The notes: a model not told the origin generated them from the letters alone. Shown: positions 17,721-26,660, counted from the first letter of the stretch. The stretch is DNA of 37,761 nucleotides from an uncultured Prevotellaceae bacterium (GCA_946185225.1 CAMHIM010000008.1:1-37761); one strand, 5' to 3'. Program-made: numbers and translations.

Positions 17721-18128
17721 ATGGATTACAAAGTTATCGACATCGAAGGTGTTGGCGAAGTGTATGCAGAAAAACTGGTTGCCGCCGGCATCAACAAGGT
17801 TAGCGAACTGCTGGAGAAATGCGCCGCCCCCAAGGGCCGCAAGGAACTGGCTGAACAGACAGGAATCCCGGAGAAGCTTATTCTGAAGTGGACCAACCAC
17901 GCCGACCTCTTCCGTATCAACGGCGTAGGCCCACAGTTCGCCGAGTTGCTTGAGGCTGCCGGCGTCGACACTGTCAAGGAGTTCCGCCACCGCGTGGCAG
18001 AGAACCTGCAGCCAAAGCTGGCCGAGGTCAATGAACAGAAGAACATCTGCAACCGTGTCCCTGCCATCAGCGAAGTGCAGAAGATGATTGACCAGGCCAA
18101 AGAACTGGAACCGAAGATGACCTACTAA
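17721..18128 (+). CDS. DUF4332 helix-hairpin-helix protein
   Basis: 135 residues, cytoplasmic, no signal peptide. Two helix-hairpin-helix-like repeats can be seen: IEGVGEVYAEKLVAAGI (residues ~8-24) and INGVGPQFAELLEAAGV (~66-82), each with the G-V-G turn typical of non-specific DNA contacts. This matches DUF4332. The family's function is unknown; nucleic-acid binding is the reasonable inference. It is a monocistronic unit with its own -7 box and a good terminator 12 bases after the stop. Confidence 0.87.
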   Translation: MDYKVIDIEGVGEVYAEKLVAAGINKVSELLEKCAAPKGRKELAEQTGIPEKLILKWTNHADLFRINGVGPQFAELLEAAGVDTVKEFRHRVAENLQPKLAEVNEQKNICNRVPAISEVQKMIDQAKELEPKMTY

Positions 18129-18140
18129 ACTCACTTAAAC

Positions 18141-18168
18141 GGTCCGCTCATATCGGCGGACCATTTTT
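18141..18168 (+). terminator. Rho-independent terminator after the DUF4332 gene
   Basis: 7-bp stem GGTCCGC / GCGGACC (18141-18147 and 18156-18162) with an 8-base loop, followed by ATTTTT. It ends 17 bases before the next ATG. Confidence 0.85.
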
Positions 18169-18185
18169 CTCAAACAAGCATATCA

Positions 18186-19883
18186 ATGAAACGACTACTA
18201 CTGACTATCGTCACTACTATCACTACCATTACCATAACCTTGGCCCAAGGCTTTGACAACTTGCCCGACCCCATCGAGGACGTGAACAAAGTGGTGGACA
18301 ACACACCAGACTCCATTGCCAAGGCCCTCATGTCACGCCCAGCCCCCGGCAGCACACGCCGCGGCACAAACCCCGTCCTGTTCCTCATCGGGAACTCCAC
18401 CATGCGCAACGGTACCCGAGGCGACGGTTCCAACGGACAGTGGGGATGGGGATTTTATGCCAGCAAATACTTCAACGACAACAGAATTACGGTGGAGAAC
18501 CAGGCCCTCGGAGGCATGTCCACCCGTACTTTCTATACCGACCTGTGGCCCGCCGTACGTCAGGCCCTGAAACCCGGCGACTGGGTCATCGTCTCCATCG
18601 GCCATAACGACAACGGCGAGTTTTTTGACCAGAAACGTGCCCGTGCCGTCATCCCCGGCGTAGACCCCGACACGTGCTACGTAGGGTTCAACCAGCGCAC
18701 CGGCCGGCAGGACACTGTCTATAGCTACGGCACCTACCTGCGCCGTTACATCAGCGAGATACGCGCCAAGGGAGCAAATCCTGTACTCATGTCGCTCACA
18801 CCACGTGACGCCTATGACGAGAAGACGGGCAAATCCATCCGCAAGCCCCAGACAGAGTGGGCCGCCTACATCGCAGCGGTGGAAGGAGTACCCTTTGTCG
18901 ACCTGAACGAACGTTCGGGCCAGAAGCTTGACACTTACAGCAGGTGGAAAAAGAGCTACCACTTCCTGGGCGACAAGATTCACACATCGAAGTACGGCGC
19001 TGAGATGAACGCCCGCTCGGCTGCCGAGGGACTATGGGAAAGCAGCAACCCGCTGCTGCGCCCGCTACAGGCCATGATGCAGCACGTTCCGCTGGTGACA
19101 AAGCCTGTCAAGCGTGAGGACGGCAAGCCGGTAGTATTCTTTACAGGCGACTCCACCGTAAAGAATGCCGACAAAGAAGACGACGGTATGTGGGGATGGG
19201 CCTCTCAGGCACAGACAGTGTTCGACGAGTCAAAGATAACCCTTTTCAACGCTGCCCGCGCCGGCCGTTCCACACGTTCCTTTATCAGAGAGGGACTCTG
19301 GGAGGAGGTCTACAACTCCCTGCAGCCGGGCGACTTCGTGACCATCCAGTTCGGGCACAACGACATATGCCCCATCACCGACAAGAAGGCACGTGGCGTC
19401 ATACCCGGTGCCAAGGACACGCTGCACGTCTACCGGCTGGATGACGGCACGTACGAAGTAGTCTACTCCTTCGGGTGGTACCTGAAGAAGATGATTGACG
19501 ACGTGCGCGAGAAAGGTGCCACACCCATCCTCGTATCGCTGACCCCGCGCAACGAATGGCCTGACGGAAAGATAGAACGGCGTGACAACTCGTACGGCAA
19601 GTGGTACCGGGAAGTCGTGCGGGAGACGGGCGTCGAGTTTGTCGACCTGCATAACATCTCAGCCGACTTCCTCGACAAGAAGTTCTCCGTGAAGAAGCTC
19701 TCTGCAGACAAGGAGAAGGCTAAGGCACAGGTAGCAGCCATCAAGGAGAAAGCCGGTGCCAAGTACTTCAAGAAAGACCACACCCACACTTCGAAACTCG
19801 GGGCACAGATGAACGCACAGTCCATGGCTAAGGGACTGCGCTCCATCAACAGCCCGCTGGCAGTCTTCCTGAAGGGAAAATAA
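18186..19883 (+). CDS. Tandem two-domain rhamnogalacturonan acetylesterase-like (CE12, SGNH) protein
   Basis: 565 residues with a signal peptide (MKRLLLTIVTTITTITITLAQ). It contains two complete SGNH/GDSL hydrolase domains of the rhamnogalacturonan-acetylesterase type. Domain 1 (~60-280) has the nucleophile Ser71 in IGNSTMRN, GGMSTRTF, IGHNDNGEFF, and the Asp263-x-x-His266 pair in GDKIHTSKYG. Domain 2 (~310-550) has Ser323 in TGDSTVKN, RAGRSTRSF, FGHNDICPI, and Asp531-x-x-His534 in KDHTHTSKLG. Both catalytic sets look intact, so both may be active. It should remove acetyl groups from rhamnogalacturonan I or a related pectin. With the CE8 enzyme at 5.7 kb it is the second pectin-tailoring esterase here. 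No promoter box was recognised in the 57 bases before it. Confidence 0.88.
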   Translation: MKRLLLTIVTTITTITITLAQGFDNLPDPIEDVNKVVDNTPDSIAKALMSRPAPGSTRRGTNPVLFLIGNSTMRNGTRGDGSNGQWGWGFYASKYFNDNRITVENQALGGMSTRTFYTDLWPAVRQALKPGDWVIVSIGHNDNGEFFDQKRARAVIPGVDPDTCYVGFNQRTGRQDTVYSYGTYLRRYISEIRAKGANPVLMSLTPRDAYDEKTGKSIRKPQTEWAAYIAAVEGVPFVDLNERSGQKLDTYSRWKKSYHFLGDKIHTSKYGAEMNARSAAEGLWESSNPLLRPLQAMMQHVPLVTKPVKREDGKPVVFFTGDSTVKNADKEDDGMWGWASQAQTVFDESKITLFNAARAGRSTRSFIREGLWEEVYNSLQPGDFVTIQFGHNDICPITDKKARGVIPGAKDTLHVYRLDDGTYEVVYSFGWYLKKMIDDVREKGATPILVSLTPRNEWPDGKIERRDNSYGKWYREVVRETGVEFVDLHNISADFLDKKFSVKKLSADKEKAKAQVAAIKEKAGAKYFKKDHTHTSKLGAQMNAQSMAKGLRSINSPLAVFLKGK

Positions 19884-19925
19884 ATCTAGACAGGTTAGAC
19901 AGGCTAGAACAACAAAAAAGAAAGA

Positions 19926-21860
19926 ATGATAGACCAGGCGACCAAAGACAAGATTCTTGACGCGGCACAGATTGTTGACGTGGTAGGAGAGTTCGTGACG
20001 CTCCGTAAGAGCGGTGTGAACTACAAGGGTCTTTGTCCCTTCCATGACGACCGCAACCCGTCGTTCATGGTGTCGCCGTCGAAGAACATCTGCCACTGCT
20101 TTGTGTGCGGGAAGGGCGGCACGCCGGTGTCGTTCCTCATGGAGCACGAGCAGATTACCTACCCCGAAGCCCTGCGCTGGCTGGCCCGCAAGTACAACAT
20201 AGAGATTGTTGAGAAGGAGATGACCGACGCGGAACGGCAGGAACAGAGCGAACGAGAGTCCATGTTCATTGTCAACGAGTGGGCCCGCGACTACTTTCAC
20301 AACATTCTGAAGACCGACACCGAGGGCATCGCCATCGGACGGCAGTACTTCCGCAGTCGCGGCATCCGTGACGACATCATCGAGAAGTTCCAGTTGGGCT
20401 ACGCCCTCCAGAAGCGAGACGCCCTGGTGACAGAAGCCCGTCGCAAAGGATATCAGGACGAGTTCCTGGAGAAGACCGGGCTCTGCATCCGTAACGAGCG
20501 TGGCACGTACGACCGGTACACAGGACGTGCCATCTTCCCCTGGCTGAACGTTTCCGGAAAGGTGGTAGCCTTCGGAGGACGCGTGCTCGACAGCCGCACA
20601 AAGGGCGTCGCCCAAAAGTACGTCAATTCCCCCGACTCCGACATCTACCACAAGGAGCGTGAGCTCTATGGCATCTACCAAGCCAAGAAAGCCATTGTCA
20701 AGGAAGACCGTGTCTTCATGGTCGAGGGCTATACCGATGTCATCGCCATGCACCAGGCAGGTGTCGAGAATGTCGTTGCCAACTCCGGCACGGCGCTGTC
20801 AGGCTACCAGATACGACTGCTGCACCGCTTCACCCAGAACATCACCCTCCTGTACGACGGTGACGAGGCTGGCATCCATGCGGCCCTGCGCGGTACCGAC
20901 ATGCTATTGCAGGAGGGCATGAACGTCAAGGTTCTGCTGCTCCCCGATGGCGACGACCCCGACTCCTTTGCCCGCAAGCACTCCTCCGAGGAGCTGAAGG
21001 CCTATATTGACAAGCACCAGACAGACTTCATTGAGTTCAAGACCAACCTGATGCTCAAGGGAGTCGAGGATCCCGTGAAGCGGTCGGAAGCCATCAGCAG
21101 CATCGTCCGCAGCATCTCCGTCATCCCACAACAGATAGTACGTGACTCCTACCTCACGCGGTGTGCCCAGCAGCTACAGCTGAACGAGCAGACACTGGTC
21201 AACACCATGAACAAGTACATCGCCCGCGACAGGGAGGAACGGCAGAAGGAACGTGAGCGTACCGAGAACAGGGCGACGTCCGCCACCGACACCCCGGCTG
21301 AGGAGCAGAAGGACGTCATCATCCCCATCGGCCTCCACTCCCTTGACGAGCAGTCGGCCCAGATAGAGCAGCTGCTGATACAGAACATCATCCGTCACGG
21401 CGACAAGGTCATCTTCGAGAATGTGGAGACAGACGACGGCCAGACCGTCAGTCTCACCCTGGCGCAGTACGTCGACCTGGACCTCTCTCAAGACGGGCTG
21501 CAGTTCAGCAAGCCCATCTACAACCAGGTGCTGGCAGACGCCGTAGCTCATGCCGGTGAGGAAGGATTCCGCTGTGAGACTTATTTCACCAACTCCCAAG
21601 ACCTGGAAGTGAGCCGGTTGGCTTCTAACATGGCGGTTGACCGGCATCAGCTGGGGGGACGCTTCAAGATGGAGGTCAGCAAGGAGATGCTCCGCCAGAA
21701 CATTCTGCATCTTGTCCGCGACTTCCGCTACTATATTCTGGAGGCCAGGCTGAAGGACCTCAAGAGCCGGCTGAACAGCGACCCTTCGCTGCTGAAGGAA
21801 TACATGGAACTCAGCGAACTATTCAGAACGCTGGCCAAGAAAATCGGACGAAACCAGTAA
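19926..21860 (+). CDS. dnaG: DNA primase
   Basis: 644 residues. The N-terminal CHC2 zinc-binding domain has Cys37, His40, Cys58 and Cys61 (CPFH ... CHCFVC). The primase catalytic core follows (YFRSRGIRDDIIEKFQLGY, KVVAFGGRVLD), then a Toprim segment with VEGYTD and YDGDEAGIHAA. The C-terminal DnaB-interacting region is poorly conserved and contains a charged linker of E, R and K (residues ~430-465). It synthesises RNA primers at the replication fork. The 42 bases upstream contain a short repeat (TAGACAGG twice) and an A-rich tract but no promoter box, so it may be read from upstream. The cardiolipin synthase gene starts 6 bases after its stop. Confidence 0.97.
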   Translation: MIDQATKDKILDAAQIVDVVGEFVTLRKSGVNYKGLCPFHDDRNPSFMVSPSKNICHCFVCGKGGTPVSFLMEHEQITYPEALRWLARKYNIEIVEKEMTDAERQEQSERESMFIVNEWARDYFHNILKTDTEGIAIGRQYFRSRGIRDDIIEKFQLGYALQKRDALVTEARRKGYQDEFLEKTGLCIRNERGTYDRYTGRAIFPWLNVSGKVVAFGGRVLDSRTKGVAQKYVNSPDSDIYHKERELYGIYQAKKAIVKEDRVFMVEGYTDVIAMHQAGVENVVANSGTALSGYQIRLLHRFTQNITLLYDGDEAGIHAALRGTDMLLQEGMNVKVLLLPDGDDPDSFARKHSSEELKAYIDKHQTDFIEFKTNLMLKGVEDPVKRSEAISSIVRSISVIPQQIVRDSYLTRCAQQLQLNEQTLVNTMNKYIARDREERQKERERTENRATSATDTPAEEQKDVIIPIGLHSLDEQSAQIEQLLIQNIIRHGDKVIFENVETDDGQTVSLTLAQYVDLDLSQDGLQFSKPIYNQVLADAVAHAGEEGFRCETYFTNSQDLEVSRLASNMAVDRHQLGGRFKMEVSKEMLRQNILHLVRDFRYYILEARLKDLKSRLNSDPSLLKEYMELSELFRTLAKKIGRNQ

Positions 21861-21866
21861 CGCCCT

Positions 21867-23288
21867 ATGCATGGACTCTACCTGATTCTGGTTGCCCTCT
21901 ATTGGCTGACGGTCGTCCTGGCCATTGTCCACGTCGTGATGGACAATCGTCAACCAGCCAAGACAACGGCATGGGCACTCATCATCTGGTCAATCCCCGT
22001 GGCAGGCATCATTGCCTACCTGTTCTTCGGCATCAACACCCGCCGCCAGCGGCTGGTTAGTCGCCGGCAGATGGACGACCTCACGAAGCGCTCCATGCTC
22101 GGCTTCGTCAACCAGCAGGACCTGCAAATTCCAGAGCAGCACAAGACACTGATAGACCTTTTCATCAACCAGAACCTGTCCCTGCCCTTCCAAGGCAACA
22201 CCGTAAGCATCCTCACCGACGGCTACCAGTTTGTCCATGCATTGCTGGCTGCTATCGGAGAAGCCCACAGCCATATCCACGTAGACATGTACATCTTCGA
22301 GGACGACCCGCTGGGGTATCTCGTCAGCGACGCCCTGATAGCCAAGGCACAGGAAGGCGTGGAGGTACGCGTCATCTACGACGATGTCGGCTGCTGGAGT
22401 GTGAAGCAGCGGTTCTTCGAGCGGATGAAGGAGGCCGGCATTGAGGTGATGCCCTTCCTGCCCGTACGCTTCCCTTCGTTCACGAGTAAGGTGAACTACC
22501 GCAACCACCGGAAACTGATTGTCATTGACGGTCTGACGGGCTTTGTCGGAGGCATGAATCTTGCCCTGCGCTATGTCAAGGGCACCGGATGTCAGGCATG
22601 GCGCGACACAATGGTGCAGGTCAGCGGCCCAGGCGTCTACGCCCTGCAGCGGGCATTTCTCGTCGACTGGTATTTCGTTGACGGCACCCTGTTCAGCGAC
22701 CGCAAGTACTATCCCTCCCCTGAGCCGCAGCCGGCACAGAACCTGCTACAACTTGTTACCAGCGGACCGGCAGACCCCTACCCCGACATCATGCAAGGCT
22801 TCGTGCATATACTCCAGGCGGCACGTCACTATGTCTACATCGAGACGCCCTACTTCCTTCCCACCGAGCCAGTGCTCTTTGCCCTGAAGACAGCCGCCAT
22901 CGCCGGTGTCGACGTACGTGTCATCGTACCCCGCTACAGTGATGCACGGCTGACGGAACTGGCCAGCCGCAGCTATCTGCGCGAAGTGACGGAGGCCGGG
23001 GTACAGGTATTCTACTATACGGCAGGGTTCATGCACTCCAAGCTGCTGGTGTGCGATGACGACATCTGCACCTGCGGTTCCACGAACGTGGACTTCCGTT
23101 CGTTCGAGAACAATTTCGAGTCGAACGTCTTCTTCTACGGCCAGCCGATGGCCCTGAGGATGCGCGACGTGTTTATGTACGACCTTCAGGCGTCCGTCGC
23201 CTTCGACGACGTGCCTGGCCGGCAGCATCCCAAGTTCCTGAAACGGTTGTTGGAAAGTGTCCTGCGCCTTTTCTCCCCCTTAATGTGA
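21867..23288 (+). CDS. cls: Cardiolipin synthase (phospholipase D family)
   Basis: 473 residues. Two N-terminal membrane helices (residues ~1-50, LILVALYWLTVVLAIVHVVM and WALIIWSIPVAGIIAYLFFG) form the PLDc_N region. Two HKD motifs follow: His214 in HRKLIVIDGLTGFVGGMN and His390 in HSKLLVCDDDICTCGSTN. This is the layout of ClsA-type cardiolipin synthases, which join two phosphatidylglycerol molecules at the inner membrane. The gene begins 6 bases after dnaG, probably in one transcript. Its stop codon directly abuts the stop codon of the convergent rsmD, with no intergenic base and no terminator hairpin that I can see. Confidence 0.94.
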   Translation: MHGLYLILVALYWLTVVLAIVHVVMDNRQPAKTTAWALIIWSIPVAGIIAYLFFGINTRRQRLVSRRQMDDLTKRSMLGFVNQQDLQIPEQHKTLIDLFINQNLSLPFQGNTVSILTDGYQFVHALLAAIGEAHSHIHVDMYIFEDDPLGYLVSDALIAKAQEGVEVRVIYDDVGCWSVKQRFFERMKEAGIEVMPFLPVRFPSFTSKVNYRNHRKLIVIDGLTGFVGGMNLALRYVKGTGCQAWRDTMVQVSGPGVYALQRAFLVDWYFVDGTLFSDRKYYPSPEPQPAQNLLQLVTSGPADPYPDIMQGFVHILQAARHYVYIETPYFLPTEPVLFALKTAAIAGVDVRVIVPRYSDARLTELASRSYLREVTEAGVQVFYYTAGFMHSKLLVCDDDICTCGSTNVDFRSFENNFESNVFFYGQPMALRMRDVFMYDLQASVAFDDVPGRQHPKFLKRLLESVLRLFSPLM

Positions 23289-23834
23289 TTACCGGAAAAT
23301 AGAGAAGTTCACACTTCCGTAGCTACGATGCTCCACGAAGTGCGGATGGTTTGTGAACTGGTGATCCTTGCCGTGTTCGAAAACAAATACTCCGTCCTCC
23401 TTCAGCAACTGGTGTTCAAAGATGAGGTCAGGTATCTGCGGCAGTTCCTTCAAAGCATAGGGCGGGTCGGCAAAGATAAAGTCGAACGTTTGCCGGCAAC
23501 CCTTGATGAAGCGGAAGGCATCAGCACGCAGAGGCAGCACGTGGGCAAGCTCCTTCCCTGTGCCATCCAGCTTCTTCAGGCATTCGCAGATGAAACGGTG
23601 ATGGTCACGGTCCTGCTCGACACTCACCACCTGACAGCATCCCCGTGAGAGCAGTTCGAGCGTGATGCTTCCCGTTCCAGAGAAGAGGTCGAGTGCCACA
23701 GCCCCCTCAAAGTCCATATAGCCGACAAGCACATTAAAGATGTTCTCCTTAGCAAAGTCCGTGGTAGGTCTTGCCTTGAAGGATCGCGGAATGTCGAAGT
23801 GCCGTCCCCTGTACTTTCCCGTAATGACTCTCAT
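23289..23834 (-). CDS. rsmD: 16S rRNA (guanine(966)-N2)-methyltransferase RsmD
   Basis: 181 residues. It begins MRVITGKYRGR, typical of RsmD, and has the SAM-binding motif ALDLFSGTGSITLELLSRG (~48-66) and the catalytic motif FADPPYAL (~119-126) of N2-guanine methyltransferases. It methylates G966 of 16S rRNA. It overlaps the DUF3822 gene upstream by 4 bases (ATGA), indicating translational coupling in a three-gene minus-strand operon, and ends exactly against cls. Confidence 0.95.
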   Translation of the reverse strand: MRVITGKYRGRHFDIPRSFKARPTTDFAKENIFNVLVGYMDFEGAVALDLFSGTGSITLELLSRGCCQVVSVEQDRDHHRFICECLKKLDGTGKELAHVLPLRADAFRFIKGCRQTFDFIFADPPYALKELPQIPDLIFEHQLLKEDGVFVFEHGKDHQFTNHPHFVEHRSYGSVNFSIFR

Positions 23835-24649
23835 CTTCCCTTCGTGTAGTAGGTCATCAGGTCGTAAGGCATGCCCTTTATCAGGGTAGCCGGTGCTCGG
23901 TTGAAGTCAGCCGTGGGGTTGATGACATATGCTTTCTGCAGATATTTGCGCAGTTCTGCGACGAGCCGTTCCTGCTCCGGGATGTCGCCGACGATGTGCA
24001 GTTCGTCATGCTCGTTGCTGAGCGAGAGTTGTTTCCACACATAGAGCAGGAAGTACAAGGCATCATGAGTATGCTTGGCATCGAAGGAGTTACAGAACTT
24101 GAAGCGATTCTTCTGATAGGAGAATATCTCCAGGCGCTGCTCATGGAAGTAGCCGTAGAGCTTGGCACGCGGACCAGTATAGCTGCGCTGATGCAGGTAG
24201 CGCCAGACGGGAGCCATGGCGCAGACAAAGCGCACGTCCTGAAAGTGGTCGGTCAGCACAAGCCGCAGGTCCTTATTGATAGAGAAAACGGCCACCGCGT
24301 TCAGGTCCGGAAGGACGTTGTAGAGCACGGGGTGCCCCTCCTGTCCCGGAAAGGCGTGCTGGTACATTTCCGTCATGGAGGTTTCCTCAAACACTTCGAT
24401 AGGAACCATCAGCACGGGAGAGTCGATGAGTGCAGTGGCCCGTAGTGCCGGCGTTGCCAACAGGGCGGCCTTCTTGAAAGCCTCGCGGAGGTTGGCGGCC
24501 ACAGAGACGCCGCTGCGGACGACGTAGGGTTCGTAGGTGATGGGCTGCTCAGTATCGTCCATATTGACAATGGAGAACGACAGCGTGTTACGGCCGACGC
24601 GGATGGTCAGCCGCTGCTTGCTCAGGTTGTTATTCCCAGTTTCCTGCAT
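23831..24649 (-). CDS. DUF3822 protein
   Basis: 272 residues, no signal peptide or membrane segment. The layout matches DUF3822, a Bacteroidetes family with an actin/acetate-kinase-like (ASKHA) appearance: an N-terminal IRVGRNTLSFSIV strand set, PVLMVPIEVFEE, YNVLPDLNAVAVFSINKDL, and LHIVGDIPEQERL near residue 220. The function is unknown. It regularly occurs just upstream of rsmD in this phylum, as here with a 4-base overlap, and it overlaps the preceding gene by 20 bases. The tight overlaps suggest one translationally coupled unit. Confidence 0.85.
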   Translation of the reverse strand: MQETGNNNLSKQRLTIRVGRNTLSFSIVNMDDTEQPITYEPYVVRSGVSVAANLREAFKKAALLATPALRATALIDSPVLMVPIEVFEETSMTEMYQHAFPGQEGHPVLYNVLPDLNAVAVFSINKDLRLVLTDHFQDVRFVCAMAPVWRYLHQRSYTGPRAKLYGYFHEQRLEIFSYQKNRFKFCNSFDAKHTHDALYFLLYVWKQLSLSNEHDELHIVGDIPEQERLVAELRKYLQKAYVINPTADFNRAPATLIKGMPYDLMTYYTKGR

Positions 24650-25106
24650 GGTTGTTCGGTATGTTTATGTCTCCTATTCTCAGTCCGGGGTAGCGCCCTT
24701 CGGCAGCCGCCTCTTCATTCAGGTATTCTATTTCACGGGCGTTGAGTCCCTCCAGATAGTCCTCATAGACGGCTCCACACTCCATGACGGGCACGTCGCG
24801 TCCGTCGCGGTTCTTCTTCATGCCGGTACGCAGCACAAACTGAAAGCCGCCGCTGCTGTAGGGTATCTCCTTCACGCTGTCAGGCACATCGAGCGAGTCG
24901 AGCGATGCTGCATAGTGGCCGTGGCGGGCCAGGAAGCGGGTCTGTGCCTGCCCAATAGCCAGGAGACGCTGCTTCACTACCCTCTCGCGCTCACTGCGCT
25001 GCTGCTGGAAGCTGATGGGCTGCCACACACTGAGAACACAGATGCACAGCAGTCCGGCGACGAGAGCAGCCAGCAGCATATTTAAGGAGATAAAAGGACG
25101 TCTCAT
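24630..25106 (-). CDS. Small membrane-anchored pseudopilin-like protein of unknown function
   Basis: 158 residues. One N-terminal membrane helix (LNMLLAALVAGLLCICVLSVW, residues ~8-28) is followed by a helix with KQRLLAIGQAQTRFLARHGHYAASLDSL. The combination of a membrane helix, an amphipathic helix and a 'xYpxsLdsL' segment is reminiscent of type II/IV pseudopilins, but there is no prepilin peptidase site (G-F-x4-E), so homology is uncertain. The C-terminal half is soluble and ends GDINIPNNHAGNWE. It is the first gene of the minus-strand operon with DUF3822 and rsmD, overlapping the former by 20 bases, and has a clear promoter 29 bases upstream. Confidence 0.78.
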   Translation of the reverse strand: MRRPFISLNMLLAALVAGLLCICVLSVWQPISFQQQRSERERVVKQRLLAIGQAQTRFLARHGHYAASLDSLDVPDSVKEIPYSSGGFQFVLRTGMKKNRDGRDVPVMECGAVYEDYLEGLNAREIEYLNEEAAAEGRYPGLRIGDINIPNNHAGNWE

Positions 25107-25120
25107 TCAGAAATTCTTTA

Positions 25121-25142
25121 TATCTTTGCACTTGCAAAGGTA
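25121..25142. promoter_or_regulatory. Back-to-back overlapping -7 boxes (divergent promoter)
   Basis: TATCTTTG (plus strand, 25121-25128) and TACCTTTG (minus strand, 25142-25135) face each other inside a 22-bp near-palindrome with arms TATCTTTGCA and TGCAAAGGTA and a 2-base centre. The minus-strand promoter is well supported: a -33 TTG lies 18 bases further upstream on that strand (25163-25161), and the ATG at 25106 follows after 28 bases. The plus-strand box would give a roughly 80-base leader for the helicase gene but lacks a good -33. Confidence 0.7.
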
Positions 25143-25167
25143 CGAAGAAGTTGGGAAAGACAATACG

Positions 25168-25199
25168 TTAAGAAGTCAAGAAGTTAAGAAGTTAAGAGT
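25168..25199 (+). repeat. Four 8-bp tandem repeats (TTAAGAAG) in the helicase leader
   Basis: TTAAGAAG, TCAAGAAG, TTAAGAAG and TTAAGAGT in direct succession, leading into a T-run. The last unit belongs to a 15-mer (AGTTAAGAGTTTTTT, 25190-25204) that also occurs before alaS. This may mark a conserved promoter-upstream or leader element. Confidence 0.8.
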
Positions 25200-25213
25200 T
25201 TTTTGCATTTTAT

Positions 25214-26656
25214 ATGGTCTGCGAGGAGATAAAATACCGCATCATACAGCTTTTCGGCTTTCCGCCGACCGTCGAGCAGCAGCACGCCATTGACGTGCTG
25301 TCACGTTTCATGACCGACCGCGACGAGCAGGCGGTCATGGTGCTGCGCGGGTCGGCGGGCACAGGAAAAACCACTCTGGCCGCTGCCGTGGTGCGTGCCC
25401 TGACGGCCCTTGGCCAAAAGCTGGTGCTGCTGGCACCGACGGGACGGGCAGCAAAGGTGTTGTCGCTCTACGCCAGCCATCCGGCATCCACCATACACCG
25501 TCGCATCTACCGGAAGAAGACGTTCGAAAGCACCGGTCCGGGAGCCTTCAGCCTGAACTACAACAACATGCAGGACACCTTGTTTATCGTCGACGAAGCC
25601 TCAATGGTCAGCAACCAGACAGCAGGCGACCTCTTCTCCGGACAGGCTTCACTGCTGGACGACCTCATACGCTTCGTTTACAACCAGCGCAACTGCCGTC
25701 TGATGATTATCGGTGACCCCGCGCAGTTGCCCCCGGTGGGCGAGACGCGAAGCCCCGCCCTACAGCCCCGCGTTCTCGGCAGCTACGGGTTGCGCGTCTA
25801 CGAGGCTACCCTCAACGAGGTCCTGCGTCAAAGCCTGGACTCGGGCATTCTCCTCAACGCCACACACATACGCAACATCGTTCCTCCTGAGAACGGCGGA
25901 CAGGTAGTGCTGCCGCAGATATGCTTCAACGGGTTTCCCGACATCCGTCGCGTGCCGGGCGACGAGCTTATCGAGACCCTGGCGGGCAGTTACAGTCATG
26001 CGGGAGTGGACGATACCATCGTCATCACCCGTTCCAACAAGCGGGCCAACATCTACAACCAGGGCATCCGCAACACGGTGCTCGGCCGTGAAGAAGAGCT
26101 CTGCCGCGGCGACCTGCTGATGATTGTGAAGAACAACTACAGCATCCCCCTGCCCCACTCCAGCGAGGAGGAAGGCCTGACCTTCCTGGCCAACGGCGAC
26201 CGTGCCGTGGTACAGCGCGTGCGCCACATCCACGAACTGTACGGTTTTCGCTTTGCTGATGTCACCATGACCCTTCCGGACTACGGCGACTACGAGCTGA
26301 CTGCCACCGTACTGCTGGACACACTGACGTCCGAGGCCCCGGCACTGACGCGACAGCAGCAGGAACAGCTGTTCCTCGGGGTCATGGCCGACTACAGCGA
26401 CATCCCGCGTAAGGCCGACCGGCTGAAAAAGGTGAAGGAGGATCCTCACTACAACGCGCTGCAAGTGAAATTTGCCTATGCTGTCACCTGCCACAAGGCA
26501 CAGGGAGGACAGTGGGCACACGTCTACGTGGACCAAGGGTACATGACTGACGACATGCTGACCACCGACTACCTGCACTGGCTGTACACCGCCCTGACAC
26601 GCGCCACGGAACGGCTGTTCCTGGTCAACTGGCCCAAAGAGCTGACGGAGAGATAG
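25214..26656 (+). CDS. RecD-like ATP-dependent DNA helicase (AAA, UvrD C-terminal type)
   Basis: 480 residues. A Q-motif-like PTVEQQHAI (~19-26) precedes Walker A GSAGTGKTT (46-54), LAPTGRAAKVL, Walker B VDEASMVSN (~125), GDPAQLPPVG, and the C-terminal UvrD/RecD motifs VTCHKAQGGQW and LYTALTRATERLFLVNW. This is a superfamily 1B helicase of the small RecD-like kind common in Bacteroidetes. It has no RecB/RecC neighbours and lacks the long N-terminal extension of RecD2, so its role is probably in general DNA repair or end processing (inference). The start at 25214 is the first ATG after the repeat-rich leader. A 22-bp repeat array and a weak hairpin follow it. Confidence 0.88.
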   Translation: MVCEEIKYRIIQLFGFPPTVEQQHAIDVLSRFMTDRDEQAVMVLRGSAGTGKTTLAAAVVRALTALGQKLVLLAPTGRAAKVLSLYASHPASTIHRRIYRKKTFESTGPGAFSLNYNNMQDTLFIVDEASMVSNQTAGDLFSGQASLLDDLIRFVYNQRNCRLMIIGDPAQLPPVGETRSPALQPRVLGSYGLRVYEATLNEVLRQSLDSGILLNATHIRNIVPPENGGQVVLPQICFNGFPDIRRVPGDELIETLAGSYSHAGVDDTIVITRSNKRANIYNQGIRNTVLGREEELCRGDLLMIVKNNYSIPLPHSSEEEGLTFLANGDRAVVQRVRHIHELYGFRFADVTMTLPDYGDYELTATVLLDTLTSEAPALTRQQQEQLFLGVMADYSDIPRKADRLKKVKEDPHYNALQVKFAYAVTCHKAQGGQWAHVYVDQGYMTDDMLTTDYLHWLYTALTRATERLFLVNWPKELTER

Positions 26657-26660
26657 TTAC

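Noticed and set aside
24630-25106. True type II secretion pseudopilin
   Set aside because: There is a single N-terminal helix but no prepilin peptidase cleavage motif and no secretion-system neighbours, so only 'pseudopilin-like' is supported.
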